Positions 34,972 through 43,980 of a stretch of DNA of 64,000 nt are shown in pieces; position 1 is the first letter of the stretch; every line of letters begins with the position of its first letter. The notes under the pieces were generated by a model. It did no database searches. It was not told where the DNA came from and saw nothing but the letters and a program-made list of their open reading frames with translations. The position numbers and the translations under genes are program-made. Origin of the DNA: Azospirillum canadense (lineage in GTDB: Bacteria; Pseudomonadota; Alphaproteobacteria; Azospirillales; Azospirillaceae); assembly GCF_025961225.1 (NCBI RefSeq), contig NZ_JAOQNG010000003.1:620001-684000 (forward strand), read 5' to 3'.

Positions 34972-37145
34972 AGCCAGTTCCCGATCAGCAGAAAGGCGGC
35001 CCAGTAGCCCGGGTGTTGATAGCGCAGGTCCTTCAGCATGGCGAGTTGGGCCTGGCGCAGCGCCTCGGCTTTGCCCGGCCCTCCCGCGGCGAGCCGGCGA
35101 TAGAAGTCGGCGATCAATTGGGAGGATGCTTGGTCGTTGATGAACCACAGCGACGCGAGTGCGCTGCGTGCCCCCGCCTTGATCGCCACTCCGGCAAGCC
35201 CCAGCGCCGCACGGTCGTCGCCGGCCGCGGTCTGACAGGCGCTGAGGGTCAGCAGCTCGACCGGCTCCTCCCGGTACTGGCTCAGCTTTACGAAGCTCTC
35301 CAACTGGTCCATGCTGAGCCGCCCGTCGTAGGCTAGGATGTAGCTGTCGCGCGCCTCCGGTTCAAACTTGCCATGCGAGGCGATGTGGACGATGGAGTAG
35401 GGCGCAGCGTTGAGTTCCCGGCCGACCCGATCGATCACGAAAGAGCGGTTTTCGAGGACCGTTCCTCCCAGCGTGCCGTGTATGGTGGCGATCTCGGACT
35501 CCACGAAGGGCAGTGGCGGGAACCCCTGCACGCTTTCCGTCAAGCCGGCCAGCAGAAGTTCGGCTTGTTGAACGGTCAGCGGTTTCGGCTCCATGAGGCT
35601 GAGGCCAGGGGTCACCGCCAGCGCGTAGCGCTCCACGAGGAAGCCGTTCCCGTCGTGGACAGCCGCGAGAGGAACACTGCGCAAGGGACCATCCGGAACA
35701 AGGACCAGCGTGTTCACCCCGCGCCTGTCCAGGAGCGGCGCGAGCGGCCGAACCAGCCAATCGTACAAGGTCCGGGCGTCGCTCATGAAAAGGGAGCTGG
35801 TCCGCTGCTCCAACCGCCGGCGGAAGTTGGTCGCCACCGCGCCGATTTCGGCGGCGCCGACGGGGACGGTGGCTTGGTGAAGCCCGTCCGGGAGGCTGAG
35901 CAGCAGTTCCAACCGGTCGGGAAGCAGGATGGGGTAGAGAACGGCGGTGCCGGGGGCCAGAGGGTCAATGGCCCTGACCTTGGCCTTCTGTGCCGCAACG
36001 CAGTCATCCTGAAAATAATCCTCCAGTTCCGCCGCCTTCAGCTGTTCCAGGGCGTCGCGGGCGGCGACGAGGTGTTTTTGCGCCTGGGGCGTGCCCCGCA
36101 GGACGGACGCCTGCCGAAGCCGAAGGTCGGCGAATTCCAGGTAAACCGGCCCGATGGCCTCGCGGAACAGGGACCCATAGCCGCCGTAGGCGCGCAGCAG
36201 GTCGGAGCGAATGCGGCGAATGGCGGCGATCGCGGCATCGTAGGACGCCAGGGCCTCGCCAGTGCGGCCCTGGCTCCGGTGGAGCCGGCCCGCTTGCCAA
36301 TGCCAGCGGAAGAGCAGGTCCGCGGCCATGATTTCCTGGGCCAGGAAGACCGCCTCGCGCGTCAGGGTGAGCGCATCGTCCGGGCGCCCTAAGCGTTCGT
36401 ACAGCGTCCCCAGATAGCCGCGCGCGGCCGACAGCGAGCGCCGGTCTCCGGCTGTTCGCGCCAAAGTGGCGGCTTTTTCAAGGGAGTCGCGGCAACGGCG
36501 GACCAAGTCGCCGCGGTTCTGCCGCGCCGCGGCCTGCACGTCCATCAGGGCGACGCCGTGGGCGACGAGCAAAAACGCCTTCCGATCGTCATCGGGGATC
36601 GCCATGAGGTCGGCCTCCGCCTCCCTGAGCAAGGTTTCCGCCTCCGCCGGTGCGTTCGTGGCGGCAAGCCGGCGGGCGGCGTTGATGCTGGCCGTCGCGG
36701 CAAGGGCCGGATCGCCCGCACGCCGCGCCAGCGTGGCGCTCTGCCGCAAGGCATCCGCGGCATCCGGCATGTCGCGCAGCCGGCCCAGCGTGTTGAGCGC
36801 CGCGGCCTGGGTGCGCTCCTGACCCGGCTTTGCCCGGGCGATGAGTTCGTCGAGCGTGCGGGCCCATTGCGCCCGGGCCTGGCTGTCCAAGGTGCCCGCG
36901 GTGGCGACGTCCGCCACGGCAGCGTCGATGGCCGCGAGGAGGGAAGCGTCGCCCGCCTGTTCCGCCAGACGCCGCGCCTCGGACAACTCAGTCAGGGACT
37001 GCTTGATCTTGCCGGCGGCCCGGTGCGCCTCGGCCCGTCGCGCAAGCGCGTCGGCCGCTGCCGCCATGTCCTCGGCATGGGGCGTCTCTGTTGTCAGCGG
37101 AAAAAGGACCGCCAGCGCGCATCCCAGCAGAGAGGCCCGGTTCAT
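34968..37145 (-). CDS. TPR-CHAT domain protein (caspase-like peptidase)
   Basis: 725 residues from the ATG at 37145, chosen for its GGGGAGG site. Signal peptide (MNRASLLGCALAVLFPL... HAED), then about ten tetratricopeptide repeats (residues ~30-370). The C-terminal CHAT domain has a candidate catalytic His591 in IVHIASHGKF and Cys637 in LLTLSACQTA. It ends in the usual HPGYWAAFLLIG block. CHAT proteins are caspase-like and some cleave partner proteins when activated. As a secreted member next to TPS genes it may process or regulate the exoprotein. First gene of the operon. Confidence 0.9.
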   Translation of the reverse strand: MNRASLLGCALAVLFPLTTETPHAEDMAAAADALARRAEAHRAAGKIKQSLTELSEARRLAEQAGDASLLAAIDAAVADVATAGTLDSQARAQWARTLDELIARAKPGQERTQAAALNTLGRLRDMPDAADALRQSATLARRAGDPALAATASINAARRLAATNAPAEAETLLREAEADLMAIPDDDRKAFLLVAHGVALMDVQAAARQNRGDLVRRCRDSLEKAATLARTAGDRRSLSAARGYLGTLYERLGRPDDALTLTREAVFLAQEIMAADLLFRWHWQAGRLHRSQGRTGEALASYDAAIAAIRRIRSDLLRAYGGYGSLFREAIGPVYLEFADLRLRQASVLRGTPQAQKHLVAARDALEQLKAAELEDYFQDDCVAAQKAKVRAIDPLAPGTAVLYPILLPDRLELLLSLPDGLHQATVPVGAAEIGAVATNFRRRLEQRTSSLFMSDARTLYDWLVRPLAPLLDRRGVNTLVLVPDGPLRSVPLAAVHDGNGFLVERYALAVTPGLSLMEPKPLTVQQAELLLAGLTESVQGFPPLPFVESEIATIHGTLGGTVLENRSFVIDRVGRELNAAPYSIVHIASHGKFEPEARDSYILAYDGRLSMDQLESFVKLSQYREEPVELLTLSACQTAAGDDRAALGLAGVAIKAGARSALASLWFINDQASSQLIADFYRRLAAGGPGKAEALRQAQLAMLKDLRYQHPGYWAAFLLIGNWL

Positions 37146-37209
37146 GGGCATCCCTCCCCAATATCCGATCGGCGGGCCGGGGGCCGCCTGAAACCCAGTG
37201 TACGCTTCC

Positions 37210-37650
37210 ACGACGCGGTCTCGACACCGCGCAGAGGCGGGTGGAATTCAGCCTTTTGGTCAATGCCCGACCCCAGGCCTGGGGATGGGCAAGAAAGAGG
37301 CCCCGCGCGGAGCGCGGCGCCCAGGGTTCCCACCACGAAACCTGAGAGAGACCGCCGTGATCAGCCCAAAAGGGCATTCACCGCGGTGGTGTCGAAGGAT
37401 GCCCCATCGCTGTAGGGAGCGGTGACGACGGCGTCGGCCGGCAGTTCGGCCAGCGCCACGCCCTGCGGCAGCACCGCGTTGCCGCCGCCGAAGTCCACCA
37501 CCGTGCCATCGGCGTTCTGGCTGAGCGCCGGCGCACCGGCGCCGTTCATATCGGCCGACACAATGATGGTGTCCTCACCCGGCGTGGCGTCGGTGAAGGT
37601 GTCCACGCCGCGGCTTGGCGCGAACATGCACCCATCCGCGCCGGCCCCGC
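37210..37650 (-). repeat. Copy of the RTX 3' end / terminator / leader module
   Basis: This stretch matches 25550-25990: shared CGCAGAGGCGGGTGG near the downstream gene, a GC-rich terminator, TTCCCACCA.GAAACCTGA, and the last ~85 codons of an RTX gene. Thus TpsA and the CHAT operon, both on the minus strand, have related upstream DNA. Confidence 0.75.
37291..37330 (-). terminator. Terminator downstream of the RTX fragment
   Basis: On the minus strand GGCGCCGCGC-TCC-GCGCGGGGCC is followed by TCTTTCTTG. One mismatch in a 10-bp stem. It isolates the CHAT operon from upstream transcription. Confidence 0.65.
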
Positions 37651-37722
37651 CGGTCAGCGTGTCGTTGCCGACGCCGCCCCATAGATCGTCAAACCCCGCC
37701 CCGCTGACCAGCGTATCGTGAC
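37361..37722 (-). pseudogene. RTX-type protein C-terminus, cut by IS110
   Basis: The open frame enters from the IS110 edge as DTLVSGAGFDDLWGGVGND, then TLTGGAGADG and RGVDTFTDATPGEDTIIVS. It ends ...DGTVVDFGGGNAVLPQGVAL and NALLG. The repeat 'GGxGxD' units and C-terminal block are RTX-like and nearly identical to the copy at 25671. The N-terminus was lost when IS110 inserted at about 37725. Confidence 0.75.
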
Positions 37723-37803
37723 TTTGATGAGATGGACGTCCCCCGTTTTCGGCACGGCAGTGCCAGATAACGGACAGGTTCCTCTCATGACGGGAGTTGT
37801 GCC

Positions 37804-38832
37804 ATGACTGCGGCGTTTATCGGTCTCGATCTGGCGAAGTCGGTGTTCCAGGTCCACGGCGTCGACGTCCACGGCAAGGTGGTGACGACCAAGCGGCTGC
37901 GCCGGGATGCGATGCTGGTGTTCTTCGCCACCCTGACGCCGTGCGTGGTCGGGATGGAGGCTTGTGCCGGGTCGCATTTTTGGGCGCGCGAGATCGCCCG
38001 GTTCGGCCACGCGGTGCGCCTGATGGCGCCCCAGTACGTCCGGCCCTACGTGAAGCGCCACAAGACCGATCGGGCCGACGCGGAGGCGATCTGCGAGGCC
38101 GTGCAGCGGCCGAGCATGCGCTTCGTGCCGGTCAAGACCGAGCAGCAGCAGGGCACCCTGGTGGTCCACCGGGTGCGCGAGGTGCTGGGCGCCCAGAAGA
38201 CGCAGGTGATCAACGCGTTGCGTGGGCACTTGGCCGAGTTCGGCATTGTCGCGCCGCAGGGGGCCGGCAAGGTTGCCGAATTGACCGCCGTGCTGGCCGA
38301 CCCGGAGGACACGCGGATTCCCGCCCTGGCCCGGGAGGTCCTTCAAGGCTTGGTCGACCACCTGCGCGACACGGAACGGCGGGTCGGCGAATTGGACGCT
38401 CGGCTGGCCGAGCAGGCCAAGGAGGATGAGGTGTGCCGGCGGCTGATGACGGTCCCGGGCATCGGGCCGGTCACCGCGACGGCGCTGGCCGCAACGATCG
38501 GCGACGCGACCGTCTTCGCATCGGGCCGCCACTTGGCGGCGTGGCTCGGCCTGGTGCCGCGCCAGCACGCGAGCGGCGGCAAGGAGCGCCTGGGCGGAAT
38601 CTCGAAGGCGGGCGACGGCTACCTGCGCCGGATGCTGGTGAATGGCGCCCGGACGGTGATGCGCTGGCAGGGCAAGACCGCGCCCTGGCTGGCCGGGCTG
38701 CTGAGCCGCCGCCCCTTCAACGTCGCGGTGGTAGCTCTGGCCAACAAGCTGGCCCGCACCGCCTGGGCCGTGATGACCCGTGGCGAGGACTACCGGCGGC
38801 CCGGCACGGCGGCCGAACCGGCTGCGGCGTGA
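37804..38832 (+). CDS. IS110-family transposase, type A copy 1
   Basis: 342 residues. DEDD domain: AFIGLDLAKSVFQVHGVD, VVGMEACAGSHFWA, KTDRADAEAICEA. The C-terminal half has TVPGIGPVTATALAATIGD and RQHASGGKERLGGISKAG with the serine region. Identical translation to the copy at 57475-58503. Intact. Confidence 0.93.
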   Translation: MTAAFIGLDLAKSVFQVHGVDVHGKVVTTKRLRRDAMLVFFATLTPCVVGMEACAGSHFWAREIARFGHAVRLMAPQYVRPYVKRHKTDRADAEAICEAVQRPSMRFVPVKTEQQQGTLVVHRVREVLGAQKTQVINALRGHLAEFGIVAPQGAGKVAELTAVLADPEDTRIPALAREVLQGLVDHLRDTERRVGELDARLAEQAKEDEVCRRLMTVPGIGPVTATALAATIGDATVFASGRHLAAWLGLVPRQHASGGKERLGGISKAGDGYLRRMLVNGARTVMRWQGKTAPWLAGLLSRRPFNVAVVALANKLARTAWAVMTRGEDYRRPGTAAEPAAA

Positions 38833-39319
38833 GACGGCCATGGGCGCGACGGCTTCCCCCCGTGATCCCGACCGGCGGCAGGGTAGCACCGTGCTCGCTC
38901 GGGCAAGGCCATGCCGCCTTCGGCGGTGGCCCTGGCGGGCCAGCCTTGCCCTGCGTTGTGCGCGGTGCTTTGGGCAAGGGCAGGTCGGGACGAAGAGGTG
39001 GTCCCGGCAGTCGAACAAAGAGGTTGGACGATGAAACGACAATGATCAGGGCCGCGCTGGTCACCGGATCGGCGACCTGAGCGCAGGACGACAAGCTCTC
39101 CTTCGGTTGCGAGGGCGATGGACGATGTGATGGCACAACCGGTCGGACCGGGATCGGCCAAGCCCGTCTGCAACAACGAGCCGACGAGCTCGCGACGTTG
39201 ATTGGGCGTCGATCCGCGGATCTCATCAAGGCCAGCAGCTCACGGGCTGCAACCGTAGGCCGGATCGATGGCAGCAACCGACTTCTCAAGCCGCCATGTC
39301 GAAAAACGCTCTTGCAGGG
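38833..39319 (+). ncRNA. Candidate IS110 guide RNA region, type A
   Basis: Non-coding from the transposase stop to the right subterminal repeat. A three-way junction can be drawn: outer stem GGGCAAGGC (38901-38909) with GCCTTGCCC (38943-38951), inner hairpins CCGCC-TTC-GGCGG and GGCC-CTGGCG-GGCC. This matches the folds in the other IS110 elements here. In the IS1111 subgroup the guide RNA is encoded downstream of the transposase, which fits. Confidence 0.5.
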
Positions 39320-39334
39320 CGGGGGGCGTCCATA

Positions 39335-40450
39335 GATGTTGCAGCGAGGTGACTTCGGTCGCAGGAAGCTCTTTCCCGGCCTTCTGATTACGCGACGCGG
39401 ACGGAGTCCGGGCGTCCGAGGTCGAGCATGCGGTTCAGCATCCGGATCGCGATAGCGATCTCGGCTTTTCGCCGTTCCTCGGTACGGAACCGCAAGCCGT
39501 CGCCGAGGACGCGTTTCCAGCGGCGGAAGACCGCCTCGACCGGTGCGCGGACGTTGTTCCGGCAGGCCTTCTGCCACGCCATGCGTCCGTGCTCGGCGAT
39601 GGACCGCAGGTGCCGATCGCGCTGCGTTGGGTTGGTCGCGGCGGTCGCGCTGGGCACCGCGGTGGAGCGAGGCGGCACGACCACGGCGGCGTCCGGCGTG
39701 TGCGCGGCCACGGCTTCGGTCACGCCGGTCTGCCCATATGCGCCATCGGCGACGAACGCGGCGAGGGGCTTCTCAATCTGGTCGAGCAGCGGGCCGACCT
39801 GCGAACCGTCATCGACATCGTGATCGGTCAGGCTCGCCGCCACAATCCGCCCGGTGACCGCATCCACGCCGACATGCAGCTTCTTCCAAGCGCGGCGGCG
39901 CTGGGTTCCGTGCTTTTCGCCCAGCCACTCGCCCGGCCCGCACAGCTTCACGCCGGTGCTGTCGACCAACAGCTCCACGGCTCCGGCCGAGGAGACCGGC
40001 ACGACCGGCAAGCGCACGATCTTGGCGCGCCGGCTTGAGGGTCGAATGATCCGGAATGGCCAGCTCTACACCGAGCAGCCGGACGATGGAGCCGACCAGC
40101 CCTTCGGTCTGGCGCAGCGGCAGCCGGAAGACAGCCCGCAAGGCCAGGGCCGCCGTGATCGCCAGGTCCGAGTAGGTTCGTTGACCGCCCGGCGTGGTCC
40201 GCGTCTCCGCCCGCCAGCGCGCGACGGCCTCCGGCGTGAACCAGACCGTCAGGCTGCCGCGCGCCCGAAGCCCCGCGTCGTACTCCGCCCAGTTGCGAAC
40301 CCGATGCCGCTGCTTCGGGATGTGATGGCGACGCGACGCGTTGGCTTTGAACGGCATGGGGCGGAACAGCGCGCGGAAGGAGGGGGAATGTCCCTTCCTA
40401 CGCCCTCATCCCCAGTTCGGCAACGGGCAGCCTCGATGCAACAAGATCGC
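39335..40450 (-). mobile_element. IS5-family element
   Basis: Tips GTTGCAGCGAGG at about 39338 and CCTCGATGCAACAAG at about 40430-40446 bound one transposase pseudogene. The IS110 type A element abuts the left tip. Confidence 0.65.
39388..40357 (-). pseudogene. IS5 transposase with a single-base frameshift
   Basis: ATG 40357 begins MPFKANASRRHHIPKQRHR. The frame is correct to PDHSTL, where an extra A (CTCAAGCCGG near 40045) shifts it. The rest, LLVDSTGVKLCGPGEW... FVADGAYGQ... NNVRAPVEAVFRRWK to LDLGRPDSVRVA, is intact in the next frame. IS5 elements do not usually use frameshifting, so this is probably inactivated. Confidence 0.85.
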
Positions 40451-40595
40451 CGTGCGCCGTTCGATCCGAACGCTCGGTGGTCGCGGTCGAAGAGCAGTGC
40501 GGGCAGCGCATACGGCACCTCCTGAAGGGAGGTGTTCCTCTACGGCAGCGCCGGCGCGAGGATCAAGCTGGCGCAAAACCTGCCGCAACCTCTCA

Positions 40596-41897
40596 CTATA
40601 CCCCCGTCAAGCACGAAACTCCGGATAGTCCCGCTAGTATTCTCGGCATTTGCGCCAGCCCTGGCACAGAACGATACACATTCTGTATCACCGCTTCCCA
40701 TGTGAGACCTTGCGCGTACCTGTGGGCGCCAGCCCCCAGTTCTTCTCGCAGGCCATCATTTTCAAGCGCGCTGAGCGCCTGCCCCAAGCGGGATACCACG
40801 ATATCGCGACCCGCTCCCTTGGTCGAAACGACAATCCCCGACGTGGCGTTCACCAGATTGCCTGGTCCCCCAAGGTCCACGCACACAACGGGAAGCCCAT
40901 TGCCCATGGCCTCCAGGACGACGTTGCCGCTCGAGTCATGCAGACTTGGGAACAGGAGGAGGTCGTGCCGGCGATAGAGCCTGAAGAGGGCCGGTTGGGG
41001 CAGATGATCAATCCATGTGATGCGTCGCTCGATGCCCAGCGACCGCGATAATCCTACAAGCCGGCTTTTGTCGCGGCCTCGCCCGACAATGGTCAATTCA
41101 ACGTTGGCATTCCGCAGCAGCGCGTTGTGAACGGCGCGGATCGCAAAATCGGCTCCCTTGAAATGAAGAAGGCGCCCCACGAACAATGCCTTCAACGGGG
41201 CTTGCGGGTGTTTTGAGCGCGCGACACCGTTTATTGGGGCGATCGCTTCACGCTCCAGCCCGATTTCCCATCCGATCTTCACCTTGTGCCGGTACTTGGA
41301 AGGAACGAGGCGCGCCGAATCTTCCGTTTTCGCATAGATTACCGACGCCATCCTGAACGTGTGGCGCATGAGGGGAGCATGGCGGATGGCGAAGTTTTGA
41401 AGATCGCGTGCAACATCCCACGCCCAACCCCGTAAGGAATAGTCGGTTCGGAGCCGGTAGGGCGCGCGCTCCCCCCCACCGATCGGCCCCAGCAGGAAGG
41501 GTATCCCGAGCTTCCCCATGAAACTCGGCTGTCGAACGCTGCCATAGGTGATGTGGTGAACGACGTCGAAGCACTCGACCGCGTGCAGAGTCCTGGCCCG
41601 CTTGTACGCCAGCCATTGCCAGGCCGGGCCGGCCAGCAGGAATTCCGCCAAGGGACTGCCGAACTTATACTTACCTGACGCCGCCGTGAGAAAAGGAGCA
41701 TCCAGGTAGTGGAACTGCAAATTTGCGACGGAGCCGAGGGTGGCCATATAGTGCTCGATGGCCCGTCTCCCCCGCGGGTGGGTGAGCACATGCACGTCAT
41801 GGCCAAGGGCGGCGAGACCGGTGGCCCAGTGCCACCCCACGCCGTCTTCCGAACCTCGGTGTGGCTCACACGCAAAAGCCGATAATAGAATTTTCAT
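40596..41897 (-). CDS. Glycosyltransferase family 4 (GT-B)
   Basis: 433 residues. The N-terminal Rossmann half opens MKILLSAFACEPHRGSEDGVG, a common GT4 acceptor-side start with the GSE motif. The C-terminal half has the donor site: ALFVGRLLHFKGADFAI and LLLFPSLHDSSGNVVLEAMG with the E-x7-E type region. It transfers a sugar from a nucleotide-sugar, probably in exopolysaccharide or LPS assembly. It diverges from a polysaccharide deacetylase gene, supporting that role. AT-richer than the IS DNA around it. Confidence 0.9.
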   Translation of the reverse strand: MKILLSAFACEPHRGSEDGVGWHWATGLAALGHDVHVLTHPRGRRAIEHYMATLGSVANLQFHYLDAPFLTAASGKYKFGSPLAEFLLAGPAWQWLAYKRARTLHAVECFDVVHHITYGSVRQPSFMGKLGIPFLLGPIGGGERAPYRLRTDYSLRGWAWDVARDLQNFAIRHAPLMRHTFRMASVIYAKTEDSARLVPSKYRHKVKIGWEIGLEREAIAPINGVARSKHPQAPLKALFVGRLLHFKGADFAIRAVHNALLRNANVELTIVGRGRDKSRLVGLSRSLGIERRITWIDHLPQPALFRLYRRHDLLLFPSLHDSSGNVVLEAMGNGLPVVCVDLGGPGNLVNATSGIVVSTKGAGRDIVVSRLGQALSALENDGLREELGAGAHRYAQGLTWEAVIQNVYRSVPGLAQMPRILAGLSGVSCLTGV

Positions 41898-42507
41898 CCC
41901 CCCTCCGAACCATTCAAAGCCTTCTAAACCGCCCCTATTAAACGACAGAACACGCGAGACTAGCGCTTCGCTAATTCGCAGTATTCCTTATGCACATCTC
42001 CGACGGCCAGAGTAATTTCAGATTTTATTTGCCGCTTTTGCACCAATGCATTCGGAACGATGCCGAAGCGCGAGGCGTTCTGCAAATGAAAAAAAGGGGG
42101 AACCAATGGTTGAGAGAACCACCAGGAGAGCCGCGCTTCCGCATTGGTGGTATTTGAGCGATGGTCTTGCCGTTGGCGTGACTAATTAGAATTGACGTCT
42201 TCCACACCGATAATGAGCAAAGGACGGAACGTGGCGCACAGCAGTGCCTTCCCGTTGTTAGCGTACCTTTCTAAAGGGTAAGGCGACCAGCGAAGCGCAG
42301 CAGGACGTCGCGCCGTCTCCGGCGCGATAGGTTACAACCGCACTTGCCCCAACTGGCGCAAAATGCATCATTCTTATTCGAGGAGATCACTCTACCCATA
42401 TGCCATCCGTTCCGTTTCTTGAGGTTTGCGTATTGTTTCGGCAATCATGAACCAGCGCGTCCTTTCGCCATGTCGGTGTCCCACCGCCGCGCCACTGCAA
42501 TGGGGCA
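41898..42507. promoter_or_regulatory. Long divergent intergenic region
   Basis: 610 bases, AT-richer than average, between the divergent glycosyltransferase and deacetylase genes. No coding frame is supported. It holds a small hairpin TCGCGCC-GTCTCC-GGCGCGA (42308-42327). Promoters for both genes should be here, but none was assigned. Confidence 0.45.
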
Positions 42508-43563
42508 ATGATGACGGATTGGAAAACATACGCTTACAAAGCACTGCTGTATGGCTTGCATTCAACGCGCATCTACAAGGCCGCGAAACGGGCCTACGCG
42601 GGAATGGGAGGGATCCTCACCTTCCATCGGGTGGTCGAGCCCAGAGGAGCGTTTTCCCCGAACGCCGCTCTTGAGGTCACTCCGGCCTTCTACGACACGA
42701 TCATCGCACATTTGAAAGCTGGTGGCTGGAGGATCGTGACGATGACCGATCTGTGCCACTGTCTGCGCCGTGGATCGCCCACCGATCATCTGGTGGCGCT
42801 GTCGTTCGATGATGGCTACCGTGACAACTTCGAAAACGCCTTTGCCATTTGCAAACGGCACGACGTCCCCATGACCATCAACGTGACCACCGGCTTCATC
42901 AACGGAACCAGTTTTCCATGGTGGTATGCGGTTGAGGAGCTGTTACGGCATCGGGACAAGGTGATCTTCAACCGGTCCGGCAACATGGTCACGCTTCCTG
43001 CCAAAACGCTGCCACAAAAGATGGCCGCATACCGGCTGTTATCCGCTGCTTTCAGCCACGCACTCCCCCGCGACATTGCTCAGTTGCTGGACAGTCTGGA
43101 AGTGCTGAACAGCGTCGACCTGCGATCTTACTGCCGCAACCTGCTGATGAACTGGGATATGGTCAAAACGCTGGCGGACAGTGGTCGGGTGGAGATCGGC
43201 GCCCATACCGTCACCCATCCGGCTCTCCGATTGTTGGAAGCGAACCATGCCGAAGCCGAGTTGGGCGCCAGCCGGGATGCCCTGGCGGCGATACTAGGCC
43301 GCCCGATCGAGCATGTCGCGTTCCCGTATGGAAGTCGGCAGGCGGTGGGGCGCCGTGAACTCGAGTTGGCCGCCAAACTCGGTTTCACCTCGGCCGTTAC
43401 CACGCGCCATGGCACGCTGCAGCCCGAACACCGCAGCCATCTGGCCGCACTGCCGCGCCTGACCGTGAATGGTCGTTACCAGTCGCTCAAGACCATCGAC
43501 GTGTTCCTCAGCGGCACGTCGACCGCACTCGCCAACCGCTTCAATCGCGTGGTGAGCCAGTGA
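42508..43563 (+). CDS. Polysaccharide deacetylase (NodB homology, CE4)
   Basis: 351 residues. The NodB fold shows motif 1 LVALSFDDGYRDN (metal aspartate and base) and motif 2 HTVTHPALR (two metal histidines), with a later VAFPYGSRQAVG block. It removes N-acetyl groups from an amino-sugar polymer, or acts on a lipid-linked sugar. No signal peptide, so it may be cytoplasmic. Start is ATG 42508 or the adjacent ATG 42511. Paired with the GT4 gene across the divergent region. Confidence 0.9.
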   Translation: MMTDWKTYAYKALLYGLHSTRIYKAAKRAYAGMGGILTFHRVVEPRGAFSPNAALEVTPAFYDTIIAHLKAGGWRIVTMTDLCHCLRRGSPTDHLVALSFDDGYRDNFENAFAICKRHDVPMTINVTTGFINGTSFPWWYAVEELLRHRDKVIFNRSGNMVTLPAKTLPQKMAAYRLLSAAFSHALPRDIAQLLDSLEVLNSVDLRSYCRNLLMNWDMVKTLADSGRVEIGAHTVTHPALRLLEANHAEAELGASRDALAAILGRPIEHVAFPYGSRQAVGRRELELAAKLGFTSAVTTRHGTLQPEHRSHLAALPRLTVNGRYQSLKTIDVFLSGTSTALANRFNRVVSQ

Positions 43564-43877
43564 TAGGGCCGGCGTGTGGCCTCAATGCCGTTCCGACGAG
43601 ACGGCTCGCGGCCTGTGGAGAGGAAAGTTCATTCACGGGTGGAGGACGCGCAACGGTTGATCCGCCCCGGGTTGCCCGGAGGTCCAGATTCTTGAGAGTT
43701 CAGACCGGTGATTACCGACCCTCCGGGCCTGAAACGGTCGATAGACTGGAACGCGTCGTCGGCTTTGAGGTCGGCCGCCAACTTGGTGCGTGCGCCCCCG
43801 GTTGAGGATTTGATCCGGACGTCCGGAGGGTGTTGTCAGGTTGGCGTGGGCGGGTCCCCCATGGCAGGCTGGTGGGC
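43564..43877. other. Intergenic, no gene seen
   Basis: 314 bases between the deacetylase and the IS6-type pseudogene. The last ~50 bases (GTGTTGTCAGGTTG) resemble the start of the complete IS6 copy near 62470 and probably mark the left end of that element. Nothing else was recognised. Confidence 0.4.
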
Positions 43878-43980
43878 ATGAACACGATGCCCAACCCGTA
43901 CCGCGGTTTCCGTTTTCCGGCTGAAATCATCAGTGAGGCCGTGTGGCTGTACCACTGCTTCAGCTTAAGTTTGCGTCGAG

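Larger units (their letters stand above)
37725..39340 (+). mobile_element. IS110-family element, type A, copy 1
   Basis: Subterminal inverted repeats ATGGACGTCCCCCG (37732-37745) and ATGGACGCCCCCCG (inverted, 39320-39333). The right end lies at the tip of an adjacent IS5. A second copy is at 56967-58582 in opposite orientation, also against an IS5 tip. Ends are set by comparing these copies. Confidence 0.8.

Noticed and set aside
37654..39042. 462-codon minus-strand frame opposite the IS110 type A gene
   Set aside because: Antisense shadow of a well-supported transposase; the same frame appears at the second copy, as expected for duplicated DNA.
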